Of a DNA stretch of 64,000 nt, positions 1 to 12,400 are shown in pieces. The notes beneath the pieces are model-generated. The model searched no databases, was not told where the DNA came from, and saw nothing but the letters and a program-made list of their open reading frames with translations. Every line of letters begins with the position of its first letter. Position 1 is the stretch's first letter. The stretch comes from Pardosa pseudoannulata (Eukaryota; Arthropoda; Arachnida; Araneae; Lycosidae). The stretch spans positions 119,514,969 to 119,578,968 of the forward strand of contig CM063502.1 in NCBI GenBank assembly GCA_032207245.1. Reading direction: 5' to 3'. The position numbers and the translations under genes are program-made.

Positions 1-600
1 TATAGAGCTCCAATATCTCACAGCAGTCACAGTGCCTCTTTCAAAACCAAGGAGGAGTGTGCGGCCATCTACATGATGTCTGTCCACACCACTAAACCTC
101 TGACGCCATAATAGGTAATTTCGAGTTCATTGGAGGGCAAATAATGGGACCCTGGTTGTCTCCATATGAACGTACTGCGGTAATTGCTGGTTACGCTATA
201 CTGAAACTCACCAATAAAGAGATCAGTTGTCCATTAATCTTTACTCTAATCTCTTTGCTCTCTGCACCCTGCTAAACGGACTCTCCTGCTCCTAGAAGTA
301 AGTAGAATGCAAATCGTAGGTCTTCTTGCACACAACCTCTCTTTCATAAAGTCTTCTGGAAACATTCACCCTTGAAACTTGGGTTGCTGTAGCCACATAC
401 AAGTCACAAGAGAGCCGAGAAGCTGTAGCACCCCTGTTACTCCTCGCTATAATGGATAAATGGTCATATTATCTGGCCGTCGTGGCTCTTGGACAACCTT
501 TCCCAGCTTTCTTTCAATAGATCCGGTATCATGGAAATGTTTCCATAAGTTGCACACGACACTGAGCGTTTAATTGAACTCTCTACGAATCTGGACTGCG
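1..600 (-). pseudogene. Tc1-like transposase remnant, cut by the window edge
   Basis: Antisense translation in several frames gives short blocks typical of Tc1 transposases: LWKHFHDTGSIERK (N-terminal helix-turn-helix region), CARRPTICILLTSRSRR, then RSTFIWRQPGSHYLPSNE, YGVRGLVVWTDIM and TVTAVRYW. The block order is right for one element read from 600 towards 1. The first catalytic Asp, normally in a LFTDES motif, is replaced (LFIGEF), and stops and frameshifts separate the blocks, so it is dead. The C-terminus lies left of the window. Confidence 0.8.
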
Positions 601-981
601 TCTAGCTAGCGTCTAGCTTTCCCACCATTTTTTATCTCATTCCATCATTTAATGTTGATGATTATTCGTTTTTACTATTAGAATTTGAATTTAACCGATT
701 GCTGCAGAAAAAAAAAACCCAAGATATTCTGCGAACTGTGCTGGCGAACGAAATACGATTTTTGTCACGCGTGCTTATAAAGCATTTACCTCTACCACCC
801 ACACACACCACTCTTACGTATTCCACGTACAAGATTTACACCTTTGTCTCGAAGCAGTGGTTTTACATATCGTTCAGTTCTTTTCATAAAATTCGACAAA
901 ATATGCAAATTCTCTTAATTTTGAACAAGAATGTATTTTACAAAGCTTGAAGTGCTTTGTAAGTTAGGGAAAAATAGACCA

Positions 982-1110
982 GGTTTGGTTTGGTTTGGAG
1001 CACTACGGTCTTCTTTTGCTACATGAGTAATTAGACCTGAGCTTACCACTCAAAGCCAATTCCAAAAGGTTATGAAGATCCATACAAGTAGGGAAATTCG
1101 AACTCGTATA
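982..1110 (-). mobile_element. tRNA-derived SINE, truncated copy
   Basis: It starts with the (GGTTT)n tail complement and the body GAGCACTACGGTCT, continues through AGCCAATTCC and ends near a decayed B-box complement (TTCGAACTC). It aligns along its length with the full copy at 30253-30438. The tRNA head is lost. Confidence 0.7.
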
Positions 1111-1291
1111 CTAAGATTATTGAAACGCGGTTAAATATCAATAAAATCAAGTGTAATTACACAAAAAATGCAACAACTCAGAAACCCATTGCATCCAAAC
1201 TGGGAATGCGCTCCTGAACTGCCAATAAAATTATTCATAAAGATTTTAAGAAAGAGTGTTTAAGCCTACATTTCATGCGTTTCCCAGGGCA

Positions 1292-1340
1292 AATTTTCTA
1301 CAATATGCTTCTCAATGAGAGAAGCATATTGTAGAAAATT
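1292..1340. repeat. Perfect 22-bp foldback with a 5-nt loop
   Basis: Arms 1292-1313 and 1319-1340 are exact reverse complements around AATGA. No coding or transposase motif is nearby. It resembles the other short foldbacks at 12714, 27143 and 47244. Confidence 0.85.
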
Positions 1341-2247
1341 ATATGAAAAATTCCCAGGTCACTAATCAATGGAAACTTGTGGTAGTGATTCAAGATACAT
1401 TTAAGGGATTTTTCAATTTAAAAATAAGAGTTCTCTATTGATTAAACGACAAAATTGATTGTTCAAAATTGGCTCACCATAATATAGAAATTACTGAAAG
1501 AGATTCATAATAGTTGCAATATTTTTGGCAACGATAAATTAAAACTTTTAAAGCCTCAAGTAGTACTGGTATTAATTTGCTCTGCATCTGACTGAATATT
1601 TTAGAATATCTTTTTAAAGATGAAATTCTAACCTTATATGAAAAGGGCATTAATAAAGTTGAGCATCATATGGACACTATCTAGTCGTATCATTAAATCA
1701 ATATCTACGTATTTAGCAAAGAAGTAATCAGAAACGGAAATAAAATGCGTCCTATTTAATGAAATACTGATGAAACCCCCTTACGTCATTATTCCTTAAG
1801 ATCTTACTCTTTCTGTTTCTTAAAACACGCCGTACGGAAGCGGCATTTAAGAAAACTGAATGAACCTTCGGAAACAAAGCAATATTAGTGAGATAAAATT
1901 AATATGACTGTGGTAAAAACAGTTTATTTTGATAGAAAATTTCAGCTGGATCTGTAATCAAGTATCAAATCTATCATATATAGAACAATTCACCGCAAGA
2001 AATGCGTTTTTAATGAATAAAAAGCATTTATTTAAATCATTTTCACAAAGAGCAAATAGCTTTCTTTATTATACAAATTTAAGAATTCAATGTAATTTTT
2101 ATATGCAGTGTTATATCTCCTTTGTTTTTTTTTGGCACATTATTAGTACTATATAATATATTTAATTAAAGTATTACTTGAAAATTAAATTAATTTCCAA
2201 AAACTCACTAGATGGCACTACGAATCCAGGTAGTAACAAAGAATATG

Positions 2248-2325
2248 AAAGGTTGGTTAGTTTGAAGGTCTACTGTTTTGCCTGACGAAAGCTAATGAGA
2301 CATGGAACTACCGACGAATATACCA
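2248..2325 (-). mobile_element. SINE fragment, degraded
   Basis: GGTTGGTTAGTTTGAAGG, TCTACTG and GCTAATGAGAC follow the order of the SINE 3' half on the minus strand. It ends beside the IS630/mariner remnant. Confidence 0.5.
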
Positions 2326-2344
2326 GCAATAGGATACGTACCAG

Positions 2345-2722
2345 TACAATTTGTGCTCTTATTTTTGGACCAAATGTTATGGAACCAGTTTTCTTTCAGT
2401 CAGCAGTTATTTCTGACATCTATGAGAGAATTCTGAGACCCATATTTGTGATGCGGGTATGAACACCGGTGGATACTTGTTCATGCAGGACGGTGCCCCT
2501 CCGTATCAAACAAGTGGTGTGTTTGACAACATTAACGGTGAGTTTGGCACCCAGTTTACCGACTAGCAATACCCGAACAATTATCCTGGTATAGTGCATT
2601 AGCCATCGTAGTCCCCAAATACGAATCCTTGCAATTTCTATCTATGGGGTAACATGACAGACTTGATTTGTAAGAAGCCGAGCAGTTTTATCATCCTCAA
2701 GAAGTCCATTACACTCTTTTGA
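2345..2722 (+). pseudogene. IS630/Tc1-mariner-superfamily DDE transposase remnant
   Basis: Plus-strand frames give FFGPNVMEPVFFQSAV, then FMQDGAPPY (the block holding the second catalytic Asp), then FYLWGNMTDLICKKP. These match the FGP.., FMQDGAPPH and FFLWGYLKD blocks of arthropod IS630-like transposases in the correct order and spacing. Several stops and a frame change make it a pseudogene. The N-terminal DNA-binding part is not visible, so subfamily cannot be set. Confidence 0.7.
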
Positions 2723-2744
2723 AAGCATTAATAGAGAAAAATAG

Positions 2745-5700
2745 AACTTTTAAATAAAATTTGACTTTATTACACTATTGTATCGCTTCTGATAGTTCTC
2801 ATTTTGAAAACGCGATAAATAATTCTCTCCTTTCCAATACAAGAATGATAGCTATGCTATCTGCAACGATTCATATGAGTTATTTCATCTCAAAGTTATA
2901 GACATTAAAAAGATACCTTGTATTTCATTCGTTCTTATTTTTAAATAAAAAAAGTATTGTGATCAAGATAAACTTTAGTGATCATATTTCAAATATATGC
3001 TTATTTTAACCATGCCTGGCTAAATTTTGACTAGTTTCAATATTACGTTTCTCTGTATGTACAAGGAAACTTTAATTTTATAACTTTAAATATCCATTTT
3101 ACCAATCATGAAGTAGTTATGATTAGTTTACTCTTGACATCTGTGCGTATATACGTATGTACGTATTTCGCATCCTCAAAAACTATTACACGTAGATGGT
3201 CGATATTTTGTATTTTGGACTAGTAAAACGTTTGGTTGTGCACCTTCCACAAAATTGCCTAGTCCTCTAAATGCTTCTTTCAAATAAACAAGGAGGGGGG
3301 GGGGCTAAATTAATTTCATATCTTAACACCTAGTTTATATTTTACAGTAAAATACACATTACTAAAAGAATATTGTATAGTTCTCAAAAACGCTGTACAT
3401 GCCATTATATATTCATTTCTTCTTGTTAACTTATCTCAAGGAATGTTCTAGGATTATTAGATTTTTTTATTTATTTCTTTTATAACATGAAATGGGTGCA
3501 AAATATCTCTTAAAACAGTTTCTGTTCAAACAATATACTTTGAAAATAAATTTTACTGCTTTAAACTTAAATAAAAATCAAAAGTATACTAAATTTCAAA
3601 ATTGACTGTATATTACAGAACTTCATGTAACTCTACACTTTTTAGAGCCCGAGTATTTAACTAAACAACTAACAGCGTAGTTTAGTAAATGAAGTTTTAG
3701 TAATCAACTTTCAAAACAGGCGAGAAGATTTTTTTTAAATATTCATTACTTGCAGACAGTGAGCACTTGGGCGATTTTACTTAAAATGTCAATATGCTAC
3801 TAAAGTAAATCACCGAAAATGTGCGAACGACCAGTAAAAAGTGCTTTCTGTTTTCGTTCACTATATTCCCCAAAAGTTACCCAAATAAGAAATAAAGATA
3901 AAATCCGATCATCGATGGAAATTTTACACTAAATGTGTCTTATTTATTTCAATACGTTGTAAATAATCTCGCCAAAATGTAATCTCAAACTATATCGCAG
4001 TAGGATTTTGTACATGCACATAGCGAGGTTTTTTTTTCGATTTGAGGATAGCCACCATAGTTTTGCGAATGCAGTTTATAACGGCTCTGATAAGTTAGTT
4101 CTTCACAGTGATTTTATTTTCATATTTTCTGCGTTTTTTCATATTTGCAGTCTTAGAGACATTTTTTTCTTTCCAATGGCAAAAAAAAAAAAAAAAAAAA
4201 AAAAAAAATTACCAAAAAGGACCGATACAACGTAAGTAATCCAATCCTTCCACTTTAGCCCTATAAAAATTCATATAAATATTTAACTAGTACAAGGAAA
4301 TATACGGTACATATATATTAACATATTAGGTAAAATAATATTAAACAGCTAATACGCATAATATATAGCCAAAATATCCGGACACCTGAAATTTCTCTTG
4401 CGGATTTTTTTACAAACCAATTATCAAAGCACCTTTATACATATCCTAGACAATTATTGAGAATTATCCATTACTTTCGCTAGTCCCACTTATATTTATA
4501 ACTACTACACAATATTATTAATAATGTAAGACGATTATATAAATAAAAATAAATAAATAAATATGAGAAAAGCATTTTGATCCAAACAGCAAAGTTAAAG
4601 AAATATAAATACAGAAGCCAGTGACTTATTAACCAGCTGTGGTAGATTCGAAATTCGAAGAATGTTAATGTCACGTGGAAGTGGAAATAGGGAAGCGATG
4701 GGGGGAGGGGTAGCAAGAAACTTCCTATAGTAGAGGCTGCGGTAAAGCAGCTATCAAATGAGAAGCCGAATGGATTTGAGTTTAGTAGACAGGCCATGTA
4801 AACTATGGTTTCCAGTGGAGGTGTAGCTATTAGATACGGAGAGGAGTTGACTCTTGCAAAACAACATCGGAAGATTCAACTTTATTTTTCTTTGAATCGG
4901 CTCAGTTCTGTTTTGAAGATCTAACCGCAGTCAAGTGTGAGCAGAATAAAAATTTTACCTGCCTTTTCTCTTTTTTCCCCTATAAACATCTCCTAGGACA
5001 CAGGTTTTTGAGCATTACAAAGCAATTAACTCCCTTCCACTGCACTCCGTGGCCACCCCCTCTCAATTTCACTCTGCTGCACTAAACTTCGGGACGCTTT
5101 AATCCAATCCAATCCACTCCTCATTTGTTGATCGCCTAGCCTATTTTTTACAGATGTGTACTTTTTCTTCAGGAATTTTTCTTGAAGTGGGCAAGCGCCT
5201 ACGTGTTTCTATAGATTCGAAAACATTTAACCTTTACCCAAAACTTTTTAAAATATAAAATTTTACGATTAATCTTTTTTTATAATTCTAATTTATTATC
5301 TTTTAACCTTACACTTTCACTCGAGTTCGAAAAAATAATGCTATAATCTTTCCTTATTCGTGTCTGGATGCGAATCATCCTCGGTGGGTTTTTCTTTTAG
5401 TACCTTTTATTCAGCATATCTAAGACTGAAATGTCTGTGGTAAATGTCACCTTTTCCCTTCCCTAGTTACTGACCTGGTTTAGGTAGATGTAAAATCCGT
5501 TACTACAAAAACTAGATAATATTAATTATTTCTATTACTGCAACATTCCTTTTTTTCGGGGGGGGGGGGAACTGAGAGCGAATGTGTGCCATAACAGTAA
5601 ACGTTAATGGTTTACTGCTTAGATTAACTGCTCAATGCTCAAAAGTCAAGATTAAATTTCTGTGATAAAATGGAAACTACAAGCTCATAAAGTACCAGAG

Positions 5701-6061
5701 ACAAATAATATTTTAAATTGAATTTGATTTTTTAAAGAAGTTGTTTGTAGTAGCTAAAAATGATGATTCACTTTGGTATTTGTTAGCGATGTGGAATACC
5801 GGTTTCAAAACTCAACTCAATTATAGATTGGTATTCTTAATGCTCAAGACTCTAATGACGTGCAGACTGTTATCACAACCACATTATTTATTACTACTTA
5901 ACATTTAATATTTACATTTATACATTAATAGCGTTTTATTACTCATGATACGAACATGGAAAAATGCTACTCTCTGTAAACCAAAACTAATACATGGAAA
6001 AACTCACTTGTTGCCAAATTTAAAATTAAAAATCACAAACATTAAATATTAAAGTTCACAG
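2745..6061. other. Intergenic DNA upstream of the gene, no gene seen
   Basis: AT-rich sequence without any supported coding region. It contains an A28 run (4181-4208), a G10 run near 5563-5572 and a G-rich run near 3294-3304. Short open frames at about 4008-4235 and 4480-4797 have no recognisable motif and are probably chance. Confidence 0.6.
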
Positions 6062-6069
6062 TGACGTCA
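6062..6069. promoter_or_regulatory. CRE-type palindrome upstream of the gene
   Basis: TGACGTCA, the full CREB/ATF site, lies 309 bp before the start codon in a locally less AT-rich stretch. Function is inferred from motif and position only; no transcription start is visible. Confidence 0.3.
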
Positions 6070-6349
6070 AAGGCGTATAATACGTTATAAGCATTGTGTT
6101 TACTAGGCTTATTATACTTAGTTACATCCATTCACTAATTTTTATATCACATAGTTAGTTCAAAAGTTTTAATTATTTTAAGAATTGTGAGTATTAAGAA
6201 CATTTTTAAAAGGCATTAAGGCGTTTGAACACATGGAGTTTGGGCCCAAGAAGGTGGTTGCATCCGATGTATCCAAAGCTTTTGAAAGTAAATGCGCATG
6301 CTCTGTAAGGTACATCCATTGAGCCCAGACAACTTAACTTGTCAAAGTG

Positions 6350-6363
6350 AAAACACGTGTTTT
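6350..6363. promoter_or_regulatory. CACGTG E-box in a 14-bp palindrome before the start codon
   Basis: AAAACACGTGTTTT is a perfect palindrome centred on CACGTG, 14 bp before ATG 6378. This is the binding core of bHLH-Zip factors (USF, MAX, MITF type). It may lie in the core promoter or the 5' UTR. Confidence 0.3.
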
Positions 6364-6377
6364 TGGCAGAGGGAAAC

Positions 6378-6436
6378 ATGCAGCAGCAACAAGAACTGTA
6401 TAATGCTTGTAGAACAGGAGATCTTGATCGGATTCG
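6378..6436 (+). CDS. ABTB1: ABTB1-like exon 1 (start codon)
   Basis: It encodes residues 1-20, a poly-Gln start followed by ELYNACRTGDLDRIR, the first helix pair of the ankyrin region. The donor is CG|GTAAAA at 6437 and leaves phase 2. The ATG context (GGGAAACATGC) is a fair match to the animal start consensus. An antisense open frame over this exon is a shadow. Intron 1 is 8,279 bp. Confidence 0.8.
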
Positions 6437-9400
6437 GTAAAATATTAGCACTGTTTTAAGAGTTTCAACATTATTCTTTTAAATTAAGTTGTCATCTCTG
6501 CTATCAACAGCAATGCAATGTTTGTTTATATTGTCTTGTTAGACATGCGGTATCAACTTTGGTAACCCTTTAATAACCCAAAAAATGTTTATCATTTAAT
6601 ATTTAATTCTTTTAATTATTAACGCTATGCTGACACCAAAGATACAGGAAAAAATAATATAAACATTTTTTAAACGGGGTTGGGGGGAATCATCCGCATG
6701 AAATGTTGGTTATGCATTTTCTATAAAAATCGCTTTTGTGGGATGAGCTTTTCAAGTAAGTTTTAAAGGTTATATACTTTCAGGCTCAAAGTTGATTGAA
6801 GATACATACTTTATTGGACTTGAATTGTTTCATATAAATAAAGCTGACTGATTATTTATCAACAGGTGAAATCTTTAAAGCATGTTTTTGTTTTTGAGAC
6901 ATAAATGTACTTTATAATTCTCACAACGTGTTTTCGAACTACTTTTGAAAATTTCAAATCTGTACATGTGAGGCCTTGGAATTTTATCAACACATGGAAA
7001 ATGCTCATATATATCATACCTTTTATCCTGGTTTGTTTTTTTTAGCAGGTGGTTTATAATATTTCGATATTTTCAACTCATTAAATTAAAATTTGTTTTC
7101 TTCACCCTCACTTAAAACATCTCTGTTAGCAGATAGAGATGCCACTAGAGCTTTGGATACCTCCAGCATACATTTTAAAAGATTCATTTTATTTGGGGGT
7201 TGATTTTTATTTGACATTACATTCTTTTTGTACTGAAACCAAGAATTTGCAACAGGTAGGGGAAACCGGGGTAAAATGGTCCGCTTTTGTGAATTTTAAG
7301 TATTTGCTCTCAAACTAATGATTTTTTGAATCTGAAAATATATATGCACATTGCCTATATATTAGGCTTTATATTACACTTAGTCAAAACCAATTATTAT
7401 AATTACTTTTTTTATTACAATTTTTTTAATAGCAAATGACAAAGTGGACCATTTTACCCCGACCCCAGGGTAAAATGGACCGCAAAAAAATTTCTACAGA
7501 TAACTTAAATGTAGTACATTATTTAATAGTACAAAACATAAAATGTATTATATTTATTACACTAAGGTAGATTAGCTTCAATCTGTACACATAAAGCATA
7601 ATATTAGCGAATATTGAAGTTAATGAATGATACACCAAAAGATTTGTGTGTTACTGAAAGTCTGCTATTTTCTTGAGAAGCAGTAGGATCTGGAAGACTC
7701 ATCATAATATCTTAATCATTTCCAAGCAATTCATCAACATTGTCAGGGAAAATGAACACATTTTGATTAGGTTTTTGCCTTATAAATTTCACAAGAGCAT
7801 AATCTTCATCATTTTTTCCTGTTATTAAACCAACCAAATGAACCACTTTCTTTTTTGTCAAAAATTTAACCAAAACTTACTTGCCAACTTTTAATTCATT
7901 ATCAGAATTAGCATCATGCTGTAAATTGCTTTCTTTATCACTGTGTTGTGTATCATTATAAACAGACATATGTTCCGAATCATTCAAACTTTCTGATCCT
8001 CATAAATTTTCTTTATTTGCTTTAAAATTCACAGTTTTATTATTTTTCTGCTTAGTTAAGACTAAAATTTTTTTCTAAATTCTTCTTATCTTTAACTAAA
8101 GCAGCATTTTTCTGTTTTAGTTTTTTCTCTTCCTTCTCTTTGGCATTTTTTCAATCATCGTTTTCACTGTTGTATCAGTTAGAATTTTTTATGCACACTT
8201 CTTTCGTTTCTTTGTTGTCTTGCTCATGCTAGCTTTTGCCAAGGTGCGTAATTCAAAAGGTTATATTGTTTTCAACTGATGATTTTCACTTTGTACTGAT
8301 TATGATGTATTTGGTTGCTGATTACCTGTGCTTGGTTGACGATCAGCTGTACATGTTAATTCAAAATCTGGTGACGGTTGATCAGTCACATATGATGAGA
8401 GATATTGGATATCCTCAAAGACATTTTCATTGAATTGCCATATATCTGTTACTTTAAATCCTGCATGATTTTTAAAGTATCACACATAAAATCAATTTAG
8501 AAAGCATTACAGAAATTAAAAAAAACACAACCTGGAAAATGGATCATGGACCATTTTACCCCAGGTTCTGGTGGTCCATTTTACCCCATGTGTAATTCTG
8601 ACAAAAAGTGTCAGAAAAAAAAAAGAATTAATCTTATATTAAATTGTTTTAGCTACATTAAATATAATAATACATCATCTTAGCTCTTTATTGTGAGAAG
8701 TTAAATCCTCCAAATCACAATTCTTAAATGAAGAGAAGAAGATATATTATGATGAAAATATTTACTTCTGACTACCACAAATCAACTTTCTAGAATAAAA
8801 TGGCTAAATTGTCAGCTAAACACACAATTAAACATTCATTTTCAAGACTGAAGTGCTGTCATCTATGTATCAAAGTATTAAACATTAAAATTAATAAATA
8901 AAATAAATAATAGGGGATGGTCCATTTTACCACGGTCTCCCCATAGTCTAAAAAATCTTGTGCTGCTTCTTGTATGAAAAATCTTTTTCTTTTAGACATC
9001 TGAAAAAAAATTGTCAAACGATAGCATAGTATTCCATAAAAAATAATAAATTCAAAAATCTATATTGTTTTAGAGTTTTATTTATTTATTTTGAGGAAGA
9101 GGAGGAGGGTCAATAGGGTTGTAAATTTATGTTTGGAGGGATGAAATTGCTGCACTCCTTCAACAGATATATGAGAGAGGACATTGAAAATAATAGTTAA
9201 AAGGATTCATTTATGATGACAACCATGAAAATTATAGGGTATTAATTTATTTATGTCACACGGTTTTGTTTTATGTTTGGCTTAAATGAGAAATATTGAA
9301 GCATTCAGCAAAACGTACATAGCTAACAATTCATTTACTGCAGCTGTGATTGGCATAACCATAGACTAAGAAAGCCTAAAAGACCTCCAACTTCGGGCTA

Positions 9401-12400
9401 GATTTGCGCGCCCTCGGTGTCAGACCATCTGAACTAATTGGCGCTTTGGCAGTGGTCTGGGACCTTGGCGATGGTCTGCTTCTATGTAGTTTGTGATCTT
9501 AACATTGAAGGCTCTAATCCGTTGGCGATTGTAAACGGTTACCAGAAATCTTTCCCTGTTGTCGTTTTGGACTTGGAAAATTTTGAGACTGAAAGCGATT
9601 GTGCTTTGTTGAGATTTGTATATTAGTAAAATCAACCGAAAGTAAGGGTTTGAATTACTTATATTAACACTTAATTGTGAATGTTATTTACATGTTAACT
9701 ATTAACTGACCTTTTTTTTATTTTCCAGCATTTTTGTTTGAGAAAGCTGAAGAATTTCATTTCTTTTTTGTTTGCGAATGTTCTAACACATATTTCAAAA
9801 TTACTTTTTCTGCTACATTTTACTACTGTATTTGCATGCTTTGCTAATAAGTAACCTTTTTTTATAGCATTTTTGTTTGAAAAATAATTCCTATGAATAT
9901 TAATTATGACATTCGGCCAATATTTAAATCCAGTCAACCGAATTTAACGGTTTGAATTATTACCACTTTATTGCGAATATTATTTACATGGTTTGCTAAA
10001 AACTGGTATTCTTTTTTTATTTTCTAGTTTTGTTTATTTGAAAAATCCAAAGAATTTCATTACTTTTGTTAGCAAATGTTCTAACGGATATTTTATAATT
10101 TCTTAAAATGATACATTTTGTTGTTATTTTTTGTATTTATGTGTTTTGCTAATAACTGTTTTTTTTTCGTAACATTATTGCTTGTAAATATTAGTAAAAA
10201 TTTTATTAATTTCTGTTTAGCGGATGTATATCTGTCAAACGTACATTTTAATTTGAGTTATATTTTGTTATTCTTTCCTCTATCTTATTTAAATTTAAAT
10301 AATTTGTTTTCTTTTAGCTGTTTTATGAATTAGTTTATTAGGGTTGTAATACAGGGGAAAGGGGTTTATAAACTTTTTTATGCTCTTTCTATTTGTTTTT
10401 CTTAATATTTTCAGCTGTTGGAGCTGTGTTATTTGGATTAAATTATATAGGACTACATATATATTGTATAGGACTCTCTAAGAAGAAATGTATGATCTTT
10501 AAATCTTCAGCGGTAAGCAGTTTAAAATTCACATTTAATAAATTATTATACCAAGCTAAAACTTAAAAGATTCTATGGCATTTTTTTTTAATTTATACTT
10601 AAAATTATTCCTGTGTAATATGTGGCATAAAATTTTTTATAATAAAACAGATTAATGTGAATGATTTATGTACAAAGTGCTATTGGCAATTCCATTCTCT
10701 GCAAGTATTTAAATCAAGTGTTTTTCATCTGTATCAGCCCAGTTATTTTCAAATATAAATTTTTAAAGTATAAATTTTTTCTGTTAGATTAATTTTGCTC
10801 TTTATATACATTCAAAACATACCTTTCACAGAAAATGGATGAATCATATTTGCTACAATTCACCTGGATAATATAAATAAATCACCTGACCAGTGAAATA
10901 ATTTATTTATGGTTAAAATACTTATATAATTTATTTTATGGTCCTTAGGTTTAGAGACATTGAGTTAGCTTATTTTTTTAATTTGTGCAAGTTAACATTC
11001 AGAATCAGTATTTCATCATCCATGTATGTGACTAATGTTAAAGTTAACCAGCAGTAATACATTGTTTCTAAAAATTGATGCATTATTTTGTACTCTCTGA
11101 CACCAATTTTGGAAAATAACAAATAATATACACTAATTCTAAAATTGGGGTTTCATCGTGAGAACTTGTTCACCAATGGAAAATAATTTTTATTCTACAA
11201 TATTTTTTAATGGCAAGCTAAAATATTTTTAGATCAGTTTTATTTCAGTAATTAGTAAAAGTCTTTATGAGTAAGACCTCGTGAATCATAGACAATAGAG
11301 ATCATAAACACACCCAGTGGCTTAATATACTACTCATTATTGTTTTCATTTTACAGTATGTTCTTTGAGGTAAATGTTTCTATAATTTTTCAAAGTGTTA
11401 CCAATAATGGAGCTCTCATTCTTGGCATTTTAGTTTCATTACTGTATACCAATATAATTAACTTTGTACATGAATGTATGTATATATTTATTTATATATA
11501 TACATACACATATATTGTAACATTTTTTTTTAAACATTGAATGACTAAAAATAATTGCCTTAATATTTCAGTTGTTTATCTTGTATGTGTAGTAACATAC
11601 TCAAGTATAAGTTGTGAAACTTTAAAAAAGTTTTGTGTAATTAAATTCTTTTCTTGTACAATGCAATATCATCAAAAATCTCATTATAATACCTAGGTGT
11701 CAAAAGAATAGATTCGAAGTGAAATTGGAAGCTGTAGATACTAAATGCTGGAAAGAGTACATACTTAGGCAGCTAAGGCCTGCAAAGGGCTGTTGTGTTC
11801 GTAAAGAACAATGAAATGGAAAATCATGAATGTAAATATAAAGTTTCTGCTCTATTACTTAGTAAATAGTTTTTATTCAAGATTAGTAGTTAATTAAGTT
11901 TTTATGATTAATAGTATGTAATAACTGAATTAAAGTATTGTTTTAATTAAATCATTTTATTTGTGGGAATATAATTTAATGGAATAACAAATGCAAGAAA
12001 AGAAAATTTATGAAACCAATTATTCAGCAGGACAACAATCATCTATAATTTCAAACTGAATTTGTAGTCATACTTGAATGAAATTTCTTAAACTTGAATG
12101 GGAATTAATAACGTGTATATGTTTTAATACATAACTTGATATGTTGTATATGTTTAGATTAATTAGCAATATAAAGAGAAAAATCTGTGGACTTTTCTTT
12201 CTCAATGTACTTTTAATTTTTCAAATTATTCCTGAAATTAGTTTAAATTTGGCTTGTATGTTTAGGAGCATAAATTAAATATGCTTCAATATTTACGAGG
12301 CAAATTTAAACAAATTCAATATTAAAAACTTACAGCATAATTTAAAAGATATTTTTCAAGTAAAATGGAATTACATACAGCATTACTGATCTGTTTTATA

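Noticed and set aside
699..950. 83-codon open frame near the left edge
   Set aside because: No recognisable motif, low complexity, no splice or promoter context; probably chance.
1292..1340. microRNA precursor
   Set aside because: Perfect pairing with a 5-nt loop and only a 22-bp stem is too short and too regular for an animal pre-miRNA; no small-RNA evidence.
6206..6451. Antisense frame over exon 1
   Set aside because: Shadow of the real coding exon and its 5' flank.
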